The notes under the pieces: model-generated | Databases searched by the model: none | What the model was told of the DNA's origin: nothing | What the model saw: only the letters and a program-made list of their open reading frames with translations | Assembly (NCBI GenBank): GCA_037975125.1 | Contig: CM075850.1 | Coordinates: forward strand, 68,334,890 to 68,398,889 | Length of the DNA stretch: 64,000 nucleotides | Source of the DNA: Latrodectus hesperus | Lineage: Eukaryota; Arthropoda; Arachnida; Araneae; Theridiidae | Direction of reading: 5' to 3' | Part shown: positions 1-12,500 of the stretch, one piece after another | How the letters are laid out: each line of letters starts with the position of its first letter | Numbering within the stretch: position 1 is the stretch's first letter | Position numbers and translations under genes: made by a program

Positions 1-412
1 CAATATATATTCTAAGATAATGTTTAGTTTCCATACTGCAATCACATGCGTTATGCCATCAATATGGCTCATTGAAAGAAATATTCTGATCCAAGATGTA
101 AGACCAGATGGTATGACAAGATAAAACATGTATGATTTGGGAATGAATCTAAATTCAATCACAGCTTTTTACTTCTCTTCCAGTTCCAATGTCCTGTTTT
201 TAAAATATATTTTTATCAAACGAGTAATTGTCATTCTAAATCGAATAATTACTTTAAATTGTAGGTCTCGATTTAAATTATCTTCGTGTGTCCATTGAGG
301 GACTAACTAAATCATACCTGTCGTCATATAACATCAAATTTATGCTATACAGTATATGACACGAAACCTGCAAATTACAGTCATGCCATTCTCACCGATG
401 TGTTCTTTACAG
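1..412 (+). other. 3' part of an intron upstream of window exon 1
   Basis: AT-rich sequence ending in the TTCTTTACAG acceptor. No exon encoding the missing N-terminus is visible here, so it lies beyond the window. Confidence 0.8.
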
Positions 413-573
413 GTAATCCAGAATTTCATCTCAGATGTTTACCTTGGTCGGACAGGAAATACCATCAACCCAGACACCAGGGATCTCATTTGGTCGGTGG
501 CAGTTTCCATCTTCGCCATCGGTGGCATGGTGGGTGGCATCATGGGCGGTACCATCGCCAACAAATTTGGAAG
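413..573 (+). CDS. Glut1: Glut exon 1 of window: extracellular loop 1 and TM2
   Basis: The exon opens after the acceptor TTCTTTACAG with codon GTA (VIQNF) and ends in AG before GTAAGCAT, leaving a split arginine codon. It encodes 53 full codons: the loop after TM1, [19 protein letters not shown] (TM2) and NKFGR. The match to the GLUT1 segment starting KVIEEF shows that the exon or exons with the start methionine and TM1 lie upstream of the window. An in-frame ATG at 356 lies in the intron and is not a plausible start. Confidence 0.93.
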
Positions 574-3500
574 GTAAGCATATCATATTTGCGATAAATA
601 TTAAGTGAAATATGTTTCCTATAATAATTATACATTTATATTTAATGTTGTTACATGTTATTGTTGAGTAACCGTAATTAAACCAGTTGAAGTTGTTTAC
701 TATGGATTAGAATAGTTCAAACTCGAATTTAAAACGTATCTTTTTTGAGAAGTTTCTTAAAAAGCATTTGGGAGATTGATCAAGAGAGCAAACCCTTGTT
801 AAAATTTATTCCGTATAATTATTATATATATAAAAAAAAGCATTTCTTTCTTTACAAAACATTAAATCAATTAAAGTTTGATCTCTCCCTTTATAAACTT
901 TATTAAATTTATTCCGCATAAATATTATAATTTGTTTTATTTTGCAATAAAAATAACGCTAAATGAATCGTTTTTATGTGCAAACAAATAATAAAAATAA
1001 AATATAGAGTTATATATATTTTAACATATTTAATTTTTATATTTACATCAATTTTAATGGCTTAATAGACATGAAAATCCCTAAAAATTATTTAAATTAA
1101 TTTGTTCCATGAATAATGAATCAGTGATATAGATGTATATTTCCAAATGTTTTAAGCAATTTATATAAAAATTGATAGGCAATTTATCATCAATGTTAGC
1201 TCGATAAACATGTATACCCTGGATTTCATCAGAAGCATTTCCTATTCCCTCCTCTTTTTCCGAGTACTGGACCTCCAGTTCCTTTTTTGATATAGCAAAA
1301 TCCTGATTCAAGTCACAAGTTGTCCCTCAACCTTTTCTCTCTCTTATTTCTTCCTCTAGATCTTCCAAGAAAAGAGTTTCATCAAAAACCGTACGAGCTG
1401 TACTTTCAACATTTACTCTCTGATCGTGAATTGTATCACATTCTAATCAGTTTTATACGTTTAATGTCACCTTCTTTATAGGTTTTATAAATTTTAGAAT
1501 AATCTTTTCCTCCAGGTATTGTCTTCTAAAATAGCACCAAAAATAGTTTGTATAAGCTTCCTCTCGAAAATCACCAGTGCTTTTTCTTCCACAGTTGAAG
1601 TTCATATCTTTAAGAGATAGTTTAAAATTGACTTTATATTAACACCTTGTGCCACTGAACTTTTTGTTGTTCTTTTCAGATGAGATTTCAAGAAAAATCC
1701 TAATTTGAGAAAAATCAGTCAATTCCTACTTATATCGACTAAGAAAATTTTTACCATCAATGCATTTGCAGTCAATTCTTACTTAGGTCAACAAAGGAAA
1801 ATATTACTTTTTTTCTGCCGTATAAAACTAAAATAATGTAAATTTTTAATATTTCAAAAAATTGTATTAACATCATGTGTCATCCACTACAAGTTAAAAA
1901 AATGTATTTGAATTTGAGTGGATTGTTAAAGAGTATTTTATTAACAATTGAAAATTTGAACAAGATATATATAGGTCGAGTGAATTATTAGTAGCAATTG
2001 AAAAAAACAGTGATTCACCACAATATTCCTTTTTTTTTTAATTTCAAGATTATGATTTTCATGATTTAATGGGTGGTCTCACTTATTATCACATTAAAAT
2101 TTCTTTTGTTTCACTTTTGATCGTATTTTACATAGCTAATATCTCTCACTAATATCTTATGTTTTAGTAGAGAACTGGAAAATTATAATTTATTTTAGAA
2201 ACAAGAAGAAAAAATGAGATAGAAGTTTTCAATAAATGCTTATATTCCTATGCTCTGTGGGGGATTAGGCTTTAGTTTATTGTTATATTCGAGAAAAAAT
2301 TAATAAATATATTAATTTTTCTTATAGGATATTCTTAAGTTTAGATGAAAGAAGCCAAGAGAAAATAGTTGCAGAAAATGAGAAATAATTTAAAAAGATA
2401 CCAGCAAACATTAAGCCTGTTAATTTTTAAAGGCTTTTATTTCCCCCAATTATCAACAACCTTGGATCCAACGTCAATTACAAAATATAAAACAATCTAT
2501 TTTTTAAGTAATGCTCTCTATGGTGTCCTCCGATGTTACAAAGTAAAAGTGAATGTTGCTTAAGATTATAAATTGAAAGATTTTATTCCTTTAATAGAAA
2601 AACATCCATTTCTTAAGTCGGTAAATATAAAAACCATCGAGAGATTGTTTAATGGAAGACTTTGGAATCATACATAATAAATTGAGGTGTTTTATAAGAG
2701 ATAGTTTAACTTCATTGGCTGATTAACTAAGTCAAACTATTTTTACTAAGAGGTTTTACTGAAAAAATATTTTCTGGTTTCATTTATAAAAGATATGCAT
2801 AATCATATTCTAAAATCTAATTATCCTTATTAAGATAAAATACTTCAACATAACTTGAAATCTAGTGAAATATTAGATTAAAAATATAAGAAGTTGAATG
2901 TCGAAATAATTCTTTTCGGTTTTGTGCATTTATATTTACTTGGAAATTAATTTAAGAAAATGTTATAAGGTTATTTTTTAAAAAAAATAAAAGCTGTGAA
3001 TGAATTTTAAATTTGAAAAGAATTTGGAGATTTCCGTTAAACAAAATGTTAAATAAGCACAAAATATTATAAGGATTTTTGAAAATAAATTTTGAATTTG
3101 AAAAAAATTTGAAGGGTTCTGTTATTAAAACAAATTTAAGTCAAAATTACGGATGAGTTTTATATGGATGCGCTGAACAAATTAAGATTTGGTATCCAAC
3201 ATACCTTCCAATGATTTTCCTTTTTTTTTCAACATTTCTCAAGATATATCTCTATTTTGTTTGTCTCGTTTCAATAGCAAAAAACGTTGCAATAATTTCC
3301 ATCTTATGCTTGTGAGTTGATTAATAACTCATCTGTATCGCTTTTTTCCCTTCATGCACAAAGGAGCAAAACTTGCGAATACTTTAACAAATATTCGATG
3401 GTTTCCTCAACATGTTGCGGATGAAACATGGGACAATAAATGAATACGATTCTGAAGCAAAACGAGTCGCTATAATTAGGTCTGTTTATGAACGACGTTA

Positions 3501-6500
3501 CCTCATTTTTAATAAAAATTATGTTCATTAGGAACCCACCTCCTCCACCAACCGAAGTGATGAGAAGGGGGGATGCTCCTCGGAATTCGAGGCATCATTT
3601 TTAAATGCCATCCAACTTCGTCGCGCATATGGAGACTTTTCATATGTAAATGAGATTCATTAGAGTTAGCTTTTGTGCTGATAGAAAGTGGAAGGAAAGG
3701 TGGTGAATTATTCCAAAAGGGACGTTCTTCCTTTCAGAACAGAAAGTAATTCACATGGTTTATAAAAATTAACTGCGATAGTTTTTCGTCACTAGTACTG
3801 ACATTTTCGTACAGCAGTTTGAAGGAAGTGAAGAATAAGCTTGAATGAGAAATAGTTTTCATTCTCTCTGTAAAATTTGTGCAATTAATAAGCTTAAATT
3901 AACATTGTTATTTATTATTCAGTTATATTCTAAAGGATATAATATGCCTTAGTTAAAAAAAATTTGCTTTCAAAATCTACAAATTTTCTCCAAAAACACT
4001 TTCTTGACTTTTATTTTTAATGAATTGTATTTAGTGCTTTGCACTTTCTCAAAAATCCGTGGCTATGAGGGCAAGGCTTCGAATGTGGTAAATTATACTA
4101 ATTTCATTCTAAATATGAAAATTCTATAGATGAGACGAATTTAAAGTATTTTAGCAATTTTTCAAATTATTTTCAAAGCCCTGCCTTGGCTATTGGAATA
4201 ACTGTTATCTTTATTGGATTTCACATAATCAATTAGGTTGAAATATTAGTTGCAATTTTTATGGAGAGTATACACTTTCAAAAATACACCTTAATTTAAC
4301 ACATACAAATCTTGTGTTATAAATGGAAGCCGAATTTACACATTAAGCGATCTTCTTCTTAAGGTTGGGTTTGTATGTCATTGGCACCTCTGCTTTAATC
4401 AGCATTTTGTACCATTAACTCCAAACCCAATGTTTTCTAGTTCCAGTTACTCGGGTCACCCACTTTATCAATAAAGTCCGATAACCCTTTAATGGAGTCT
4501 AGGTGTAACTCTCTAGTATGGATAATGCCTAAAGAAGTTAATCTAAGGAGGACAAGAGCCTCGCATTCATAAATGATGTGCTTGGCCATTTCCTCTTGCG
4601 TATGACATTTCCTACAGATAGGGTCTTGCTGAAACAGTCCCATTTTATGGAGGTGCTTTCTGAAATAGTTGTGCCCAGTTATGAAGCCTACGATTAAACG
4701 TATCTTCTGCCTAGAGCATCTAAGAATTTTAGAGGCAATCCTCGCTGATGATCCACTGATCATACTTTTAGCTTGGGTTTGACCAGGAGTGTTGAGCCAA
4801 ACTTCATACATCTTCCGTCTCTCCCATCTAAGAACATTGGTTTTTACGGTCTTCAAATTAATCCCACAAAAAGGTTCTGCACCAATGGGAACAAAAGACG
4901 ATCCTTGTTTAGCAAGCTCATCAGACCTTTCATTACCTTCGATACCTTTGTGCCCTGGCACCCATACAAGGATCACCTTGTTTCTAGTTGCCAGTTTTGT
5001 AAGAACGTTTCTACATTACAAAATCATTTGATTTAATTTCGAAAGAATTAAGCGCTTTTAAAGCGGCTTGACTGTCACTAAAAATGATAATCCGCTTACC
5101 GTAATAGCCCTTCCTCATATTTAGTCGCAGACAGTGGATAATGACCAAAACTTCTGTCTGGAAGATCGTAGCGTATCACCCAAGGCTTACAGACAGGCTG
5201 ATTCTTGGTGACACGCCACATACTCCCAGTCCTGAGAGGATGTTCTTCAGTGATCCATCTGTGTACCAGATTAGATTTTAGTTTCAAACATGTTGTTATC
5301 CCACTCGTCTCTAGTTGGAAAAACTATTTCAAATGTCCTATCAAACATGTATGATTTTTCCATGATGTCTGAGGGCATCAGGAAAGTAAGATCTTCAATT
5401 TTCCTGGTAATGTCACTGTGCCCTTTGGAAACAGGCTGGTCGTACCAGTGGTTTTGGAGCTTTATTCTGTATGCAGTCATTCTGGCAGTGCTGTAGATGA
5501 AGATGTCCGAGGGAGTCAGATCCAACACAACCTCCAATGCTCTGGTTGGCGTGGTGGACATTGCTACCGTGATGCACAGAAAGACCAGTCTTTGTAGAGC
5601 TCCTAGTCTGTCAATCACAGTCTTCTGTTCCACTTTAAGCCACCAGATCACACAGGCATATGTGAGAATGGGCCTGACAATAGCTATGTACATCCATAAC
5701 ATAAGTTTTGGAGGTAAACCCCAGTTTTTACCAAGCATTCGCTTGCAAATCATAATGCTTTTCTTTGTTCGGTTAATTTTATCATCAATGTGCTTATTCC
5801 AGGTAATTTTTTGGTCTAGATGAATGCCCAGATACTTCGCCTCTGAAGCCACATTGATTTCAACCTCAAAAAGTCTTGGTATGAAAAAACCCTTCCTTTT
5901 CTTTTTGCGTGTAAAAGGTACAAGGTAGGTTTTCTGAGGATTAACCATCAGGTCCCTATCCATGCACCATTGACCTACATAACTTAGAGCATCCTGCATG
6001 AAATGACAAGTGATGTCGAAATCTTTACCAAGGATTAGGATGGCCATGTCATCAGCATATCCTTTCGTATAATAGCCCCTATCATTTAGATGTTTTATAA
6101 GGCTATTTACAACTAGGTTCCAAAGTAATGGTGACAGAACACCTCCTTGAGGACAACCTCTAGTAGTCTTTTTTTCAAATGATTCACCGAAGGTGCTCAT
6201 TTGTATACATCTATCCGAGATTAAGACCTTAATCCAAGGACACAGGGTCTGATTAATCCCTGCCTCTCTAAGTGCATTGAGGATGGATGGATGGGAAGTG
6301 TTATCAAACTGGATGTCGAGGAAAGTTGCCAAGGCAATATCTTTTTGATCCAGAGTGGTTTCATTCTTAGAAACTAGCTGATGTAGAGCGGTTTCAGTAG
6401 ATTTGCCGGGTTGATAGGCAAAATGAAGAGCATGCAAGGGACTATTACTACCCAAGTAATCTCTAATATGCCGATCAATGATTTTCTCCATAATTTTAAG

Positions 6501-9500
6501 AAAGAATGAAGAAAGACTGATTGGTCTGTATGACTTGGCCTGGTCATAGATGTCCTTGCCAGGTTTAGGAATGAAAACAATCCTGGTCTTTTACCACATC
6601 TTTGGTATGTAACCCAGTGCTAAGCTAGTTCTGTAAATTCTAGTTAGCACTGGTATGACAACCTCCTCTGCCTTCTGGATCATGATGAGCATAATTCCAT
6701 CAGGGCCTGGACATTTTAGAGGTTTAAAGGCAAAGATTGCCCATTTAACAATGTTGTAGTTAACGATATTTTTAGCGATGGTCTATTGATCGCTATTGAC
6801 TCTTTGCAAAGAGCCAATGCAGTGCTCCCCTTCGTTGATATAAATATCCTTAGCTCCTGGAAAGTGCGTTTTGGTCATAATTTCCATAACCTCTTTCTCG
6901 GAAGCAGCAAAATTACCCTCCTCGTCCTTTAGGGTGCCAACCAAAATAGGTTCATCCCTTTTAAGGAGTTTCTGGAGTCTAGCTCCTTCAGAAATAGAAT
7001 CTATCTCTTCACAGAACTTCCTCCAGGAGTTAATTTTGCTTTTTCTAACAAGTGTGTTATAATTAGTGAGGGCCGTTTTATAGTTCACCATTTTTCTTGG
7101 CTTTATTAAAAAGTTTTCTAACATTTGCTCCTTCGGCTGCTAGATAGTCATTACACCAAGGATATTGGAGTTTAGCTCTCCTAGTGCGAATAGTGCAATT
7201 GTTATGATAAGAATCTAGAATACTACTCTACAGAAGGTCTGCTGTAACTTCTAGATCGTAGTTGTCTCTAATAGGTCTGTTCCCGAGCTCAACCAACCCA
7301 GTCAGTTCCACCGGGAATTTCTTCCAGTCCGTCCAAACTGGGTCTCTGAATATGCGATCCAGACACACATTAGATTGAATTTCAAAATGGTTGTTTTGAT
7401 GATCTGAGCCAGAAGGTCTGCCATCTACTTTCCAATTTTTAATATTTTTACTAATCAGCGTTGTCGCTATAGTAATGTCAATTACTTCAGATCGATTGGA
7501 AGTAATGAAAGTTAGTTCGTTGCCCTTATTTAGAATATCTAACCCGTAGTTTAGAATGAATTCTAAAAGGTAATCACCTCTTTTATTTGTGTCCGTACTT
7601 CCCAAAACAACATGGTGAGTATTACAGTCTAGTCCTAGGACTACCTGTAAATTATCTCTGCAAAAGTTCATGAGCTTGTGCAGAGAAGGGTCAGGTGGAC
7701 TTTCTCTTCATAGGGCAGGTACCCAGAGCCAAAAACAATTTCTCTGTCCCTACCCTCTATGATGAGTCTGACTTTCACAGCTGTGTGACAGGTCCCTAAG
7801 GATAAATTCAGAGAGGGGTAAAACCTCAATGTTTTTATGTAAGAGTATGCAAGTTCTATCATCACTATTGGTACTATAGATAAGCGTACCTTTAGTTCCT
7901 TTGAGGCCACTGATTCTTCCCCTAACCAAATAGGGTTCTTGAATCAGGGCCAGGTGTGTATCCCCAGCAAGAAACTTCTTACTGAGGTTAGTGGTACCAC
8001 TTCTACTGTGGTGGAGGTTGGCTTGAATTACATTCACCCCCATCAGCAGGAGCAGGTTTGTCAACTTGGTGAAGTCCAATATGAAACTTATATCCCCTTA
8101 TACCAAGTGTGGCAGCATCTAGTTCGGGTACACTAAGAACGATGGTCTGCCCAGCTGGGTCGTTCTTCATGTTAAGAACGTTCCACTCCGTTAAAATGAC
8201 CCCACCGTTGTGTGCCTTGATTTTCCTCAGGACCTCTTTAGGCTCCAGTTTACTGCAAATTTTCGGCAGTTTTGCAAATATCTTGGTGGTTCTGAAAAGT
8301 TTCCTTGCCACATCTACCAAGAGTTTTTGCTCCTGCTAGGGGCTTATGTCACTGACAGTCTGTTCCAGCCACTTTGAGCTCCCTAGATCTGTACAGTTGA
8401 CAATGAGTGCCCTATTCTCAAATTTACAGGATAGGAAGGTCGGGGCAAAACCCTCCTCATTCCTTCTTATTTTCTTGGTTAACAAGAATTTCAGATCGGA
8501 GGCCTATTTCTCTGTTAGCCGTTTTTCCGGATGGCCCTCTATGAGCACAGCCATCTTGACCGCCGTGAGAGCCTTCCTGTAGGTAAATCCTCTAGGTCCT
8601 TCTCTCTTGGCAGCCTTTCCGGCCTTACCCTGGTCCGTCCAGTTGGTGGGATGCTTCTCGCCTTTGGTTACCTTGGGTTTTTCAACCCAAGTCCTCTCAG
8701 CGATTTTGCGTTCCTTTACCAGTTTCCTTTTCTGGGCAACAGAAAGTCTCTTTTTAAGTTTGATTTTGGTCAGAGAGTCAGTCATGCTTGCGATAGCTTC
8801 CTGACTCTCACCAGAAGTAGATGGTTTGGAGGTCATTTCTACCTCCTATTGAAGGATTCTTTGCTGTCCCTTCACTAGATTGCCTCTGGGTTCCCTTGTC
8901 TTTTTCAGCAAGGTCTGCTTCAGAAGTTTCACCTGCAAATGCAGAAAGGTTTGTTATTTTTATTGTCTTTTCAGCCATAAAATAACAGCTAATAAGCTTG
9001 GGTAATATGACAGTCCACCCAGCATTGCCTGAGTTGCTGGGCAAGGCAAATTACTCTAGAAGTTCACCAGGCAACTAGAGGCTTCGTTAAGACACTATTA
9101 CCGCGGTGCCAAATAACCCTAGGCACGGGTCGCATAACAGCAGGGTTTACGGGAGCTTGTTCACGGCCTCTGATTCTATATTCAAGGCTATCCTGTCATT
9201 CCTACAGGACATTTGGCTATCCACCACCTGCCGACACGCCTGGTGGCTGCTCAAGCCCCAGAAAAGTACGCGTACCCCCTGGTTCCAGGCACATTAAGTG
9301 ATAATGGACTTATTTTAAATTGTTAAAATTTAATTTAAACTTTTGTTTTGAAGACTTATAAATGAAATGTTGAAAATAAATAATAACAATCTGTGTATGC
9401 AGATTTTGAAATATTAGCGAATGAATCTCATCATTTTCTGTCCAAAAGTTCATAAATGTTTCATTTTTAGATAATACAAGGGATTTGAAAGACATTTCTG

Positions 9501-12500
9501 GTTTAATGTAAGGAAAACTATAATTGGAAATCTCCAAAATACTAATAGTTACTACACCTTAGACCCAAAAATAATAAAAATTAATGTTAGATTGGCAAGA
9601 AATATGGCTGCACCCTATCTAAATTTGCATCAAGTATATTCCTAGTAAAACATTCTGTAAAATTTTAGTTGAAGAATCTAATTATGGGCGTTAATATTAT
9701 TGATCCTACTTGAAATGGGAGGGAAGGAGAATGAAAATTTTGTGGAATTTCTGTTCCAGTTTATAAAATCATTTCATGTAATATTACGAAATTTTTGTAT
9801 AGTACTTCAGAAATTTGTTTTGTTCAATAAGGTAATGCAAATTTTATTAAACTCTTTTCTATATAATTCATATTTTTTAAAATGAGCATGAATAAGGAGA
9901 ATATATCAGCTGTCTCGAAAAAAAAATTACATTTTTTAATTTCCCTTCTAAGATATTTCCCTTTTTTACAAATACATTAAGGGTTTTTCAATGTGAATTT
10001 GGTGTTTCTACGTTATTTTATGCATCTAAAAATTTAATTTATGTGATTCAAAAATTTGCTATAATGTACACAATGTGAAATATTTTAACTATTGTTTTAT
10101 ATTATTTAAAATGTGAAGCTAATGCAAGATTTATAGCTATTTTTAAAAGCATTTTTACCAGCGTAATAGGCTATTAAGTATTCGAAGAGGGGAATAAATT
10201 GTAACCGCGCCATCTGATGACGAATGGACTTGAGTAGTACAGTCTATCTGAATTTTAATCTGCTGAAGATAAGTAAAAAAGGAACCGAAAACTTTGTGTA
10301 AGATCTTTCATTTGGAAGATATTTGTTAATCCTTAGCAAAAAATTCGTCTTTATTTTCTTAATATAGGTAATAGTGGTTAACACGTGCTTCTAGTTTTAT
10401 TTTCATTGCATTCAGCAAATAAATAAAAACCTGCATACAGTGATCACTAATTTTACAGTCTGAAATCGGAAACTTAGTAGCTATGAAACAAAATCTGGAA
10501 TTTTTCTTTTCAATTAGACACCTCATCATCATTTACATGCTTTTTTTTTTCCTTATACATACCGATTCTACCATCTACAAATTTTATCCCAGTTTCTGTT
10601 CTCCTTAGTATTTCACACCACTAACGACTATTTTATTTTCGCCACTGTTCAGGGAAGCATCATTAAAGCTTTCTTTCTGCCTTCAAAGTTAAGCGAAGAG
10701 CTCACTCGCACAAAGAGGGAATAAAAAAAAAGGTAATTAAGAATATGAAGAAGGTATATTGTGGAAGAATTTCACCGTTCTTCTAAAGAAAGGGTGTGTC
10801 TGCCACCAAAGTCTGCAGCAAGAATGGAGAGTACTTTGTTATAATTAGTGTTAACCTGAGGATTAATGATGTAAGCAGAAAAATGAGAAGCACGCAGCGA
10901 GCAAAAAAAGTTGAGTGAGTCAATAATTGTCTTTTTACCACCATATTTCAAGCTGATACAAGTTGGGTGATTTAAATTTTTCTTGTTCGAAAGTTCTCTC
11001 ACATTTTTAAGGAATAATTAAATTTACTTTACAGAAGTATAATTTTTTATGCTCCACTGAAAAATTTTATTTGATTTACAGTTTTCATCTTGTTGTTTTA
11101 AATGCTTTCTAGTACATTTTTATAAATGCTAGTACCATTGTGGACTAGTCCCTAGAGAAGTCAAGAATGTGATTGAAAAAAATTATTTCTGTTAGCTCAA
11201 AGATAGTCATAAATAATGCCAACAATGGGCATATTTTTTTACAAAGCGCTTTGAATGAGAATTTGATCCAATTAATCTTGGACTCAATTCATATTCAAAG
11301 TTACAAGGTCCTCCATTCTGTTATGATACAAAATTACATTTAATTAACTGTTTGTAACTCATCACTAAATATTAACTGATATTAATTAATGAAATTAATA
11401 TTATTGAATAAAATATATTGATAAATTTACAATGCGTTTAATGAAAATTCACTGCGAGTAAATGTAACAAATGACATTATAAAAAACATTATTTTGTTAC
11501 TTTTTTTCAAATTTATAACTTATAAAAATCTGTTCCACTTCATAGCTATTTGAATGAAACAGATAAAAATTAATTTCACAATCAAATCAAATTTAATCAG
11601 TTTTTTTCTATAATGCAATTAATCCAGTAGAAATAAATAAAATACTTATTTCTTAAAAATTGGGAATAAAACTTTTGAAAAATACTAAAGTTTTGAGAAA
11701 TTAGATTTTAAAAGCTTATTGATTTCATATTTTTCAAAATAGGTATTCATCATAAAAAAAACGAGTACTATACTGAATAAAATAGAAATTACGGAATCTG
11801 GAATCCCAAACAAAAGAGTTTGACATATCTGTTAATTGATTTTTAATATTGAGATCATTAATATACCTCTTCTTAGAGAATTTCACGCTTTATGATTTTA
11901 CAGAAAACAGCGAAAATTCGTGAAACTTGTCTGGTATTTTCAGTGGATGAGATTTTTCGGTTATCGAAATCTCAAATTCCCCATCAATCAAAAACTGGCT
12001 GCACAATCTCTCATTTTTGGCTTACATCAGACTGAAGAAGTAAAGTTCGCTTTCTCCCATTTATCAAACAATATCGAAAAATCGGTTTCGTTGTCAATAG
12101 ATAAATCGTCCATCTTCTATTTTCATATCGCAATAACGATAGTTTGTGAAACGAAAACTCAATGCTTCTGTCTAATTTGCAATTGGATACTCGTATGTGA
12201 CGTCATTAGGTCATATGAGAAAAGCTACTGTTTACTTTTAAATTCGAAAACCAAAGTTATATTGAGCTGTTTCACCTTATTAGAAGTATAACTTAAATTT
12301 TCAATTATGTTATTTTAGTTTTCATTATTTTGTTTAGTTTACATTCTTATGTTTATAATCGGTGCTGATTTTTAGAGAGATAAATGTCATTCAAATTTGC
12401 CTAAATAATTTAAGAAACTATCATGTTTTTAATAGTCTTATCAACACGTCTACATATAAAAGTACCTCGCTGCATTGTAATAAGTTCAAAGATTACGATC

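Larger units (their letters stand above)
4352..9289 (-). mobile_element. Full-length non-LTR retrotransposon (I/Jockey group, with RNase H), decayed ORFs
   Basis: A GC-richer block of about 4.94 kb read on the minus strand. It is flanked by CACATTAAGCGAT (4339-4351) and CACATTAAGTGAT (9290-9302), a 13-base target-site duplication with one mismatch, which sets both ends. The 5' end is at 9289. The 3' end carries an (AAG)n-type tail, seen on the plus strand as CTTCTTCTT at 4352-4360. Between them are a 5' UTR of about 300 bases, an ORF1 with a DUF4780-like domain, and an ORF2 with apurinic endonuclease, reverse transcriptase, RNase H and a C-terminal CxxC...H...C zinc-binding segment. Several stops and frameshifts show it is no longer active. 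Clade placement (I, LOA or R1-like) is inferred from the RNase H and short-repeat tail. Confidence 0.92.

Noticed and set aside
356..412. In-frame ATG at 356 as a start codon for the transporter
   Set aside because: The sequence between 356 and 412 has no similarity to GLUT N-termini, includes the acceptor polypyrimidine tract, and would omit TM1. It is intron.
5290..5823. Plus-strand open frames inside the LINE (also at 8109-8878)
   Set aside because: They are antisense to recognisable reverse transcriptase and ORF1 sequence and carry no motifs of their own.
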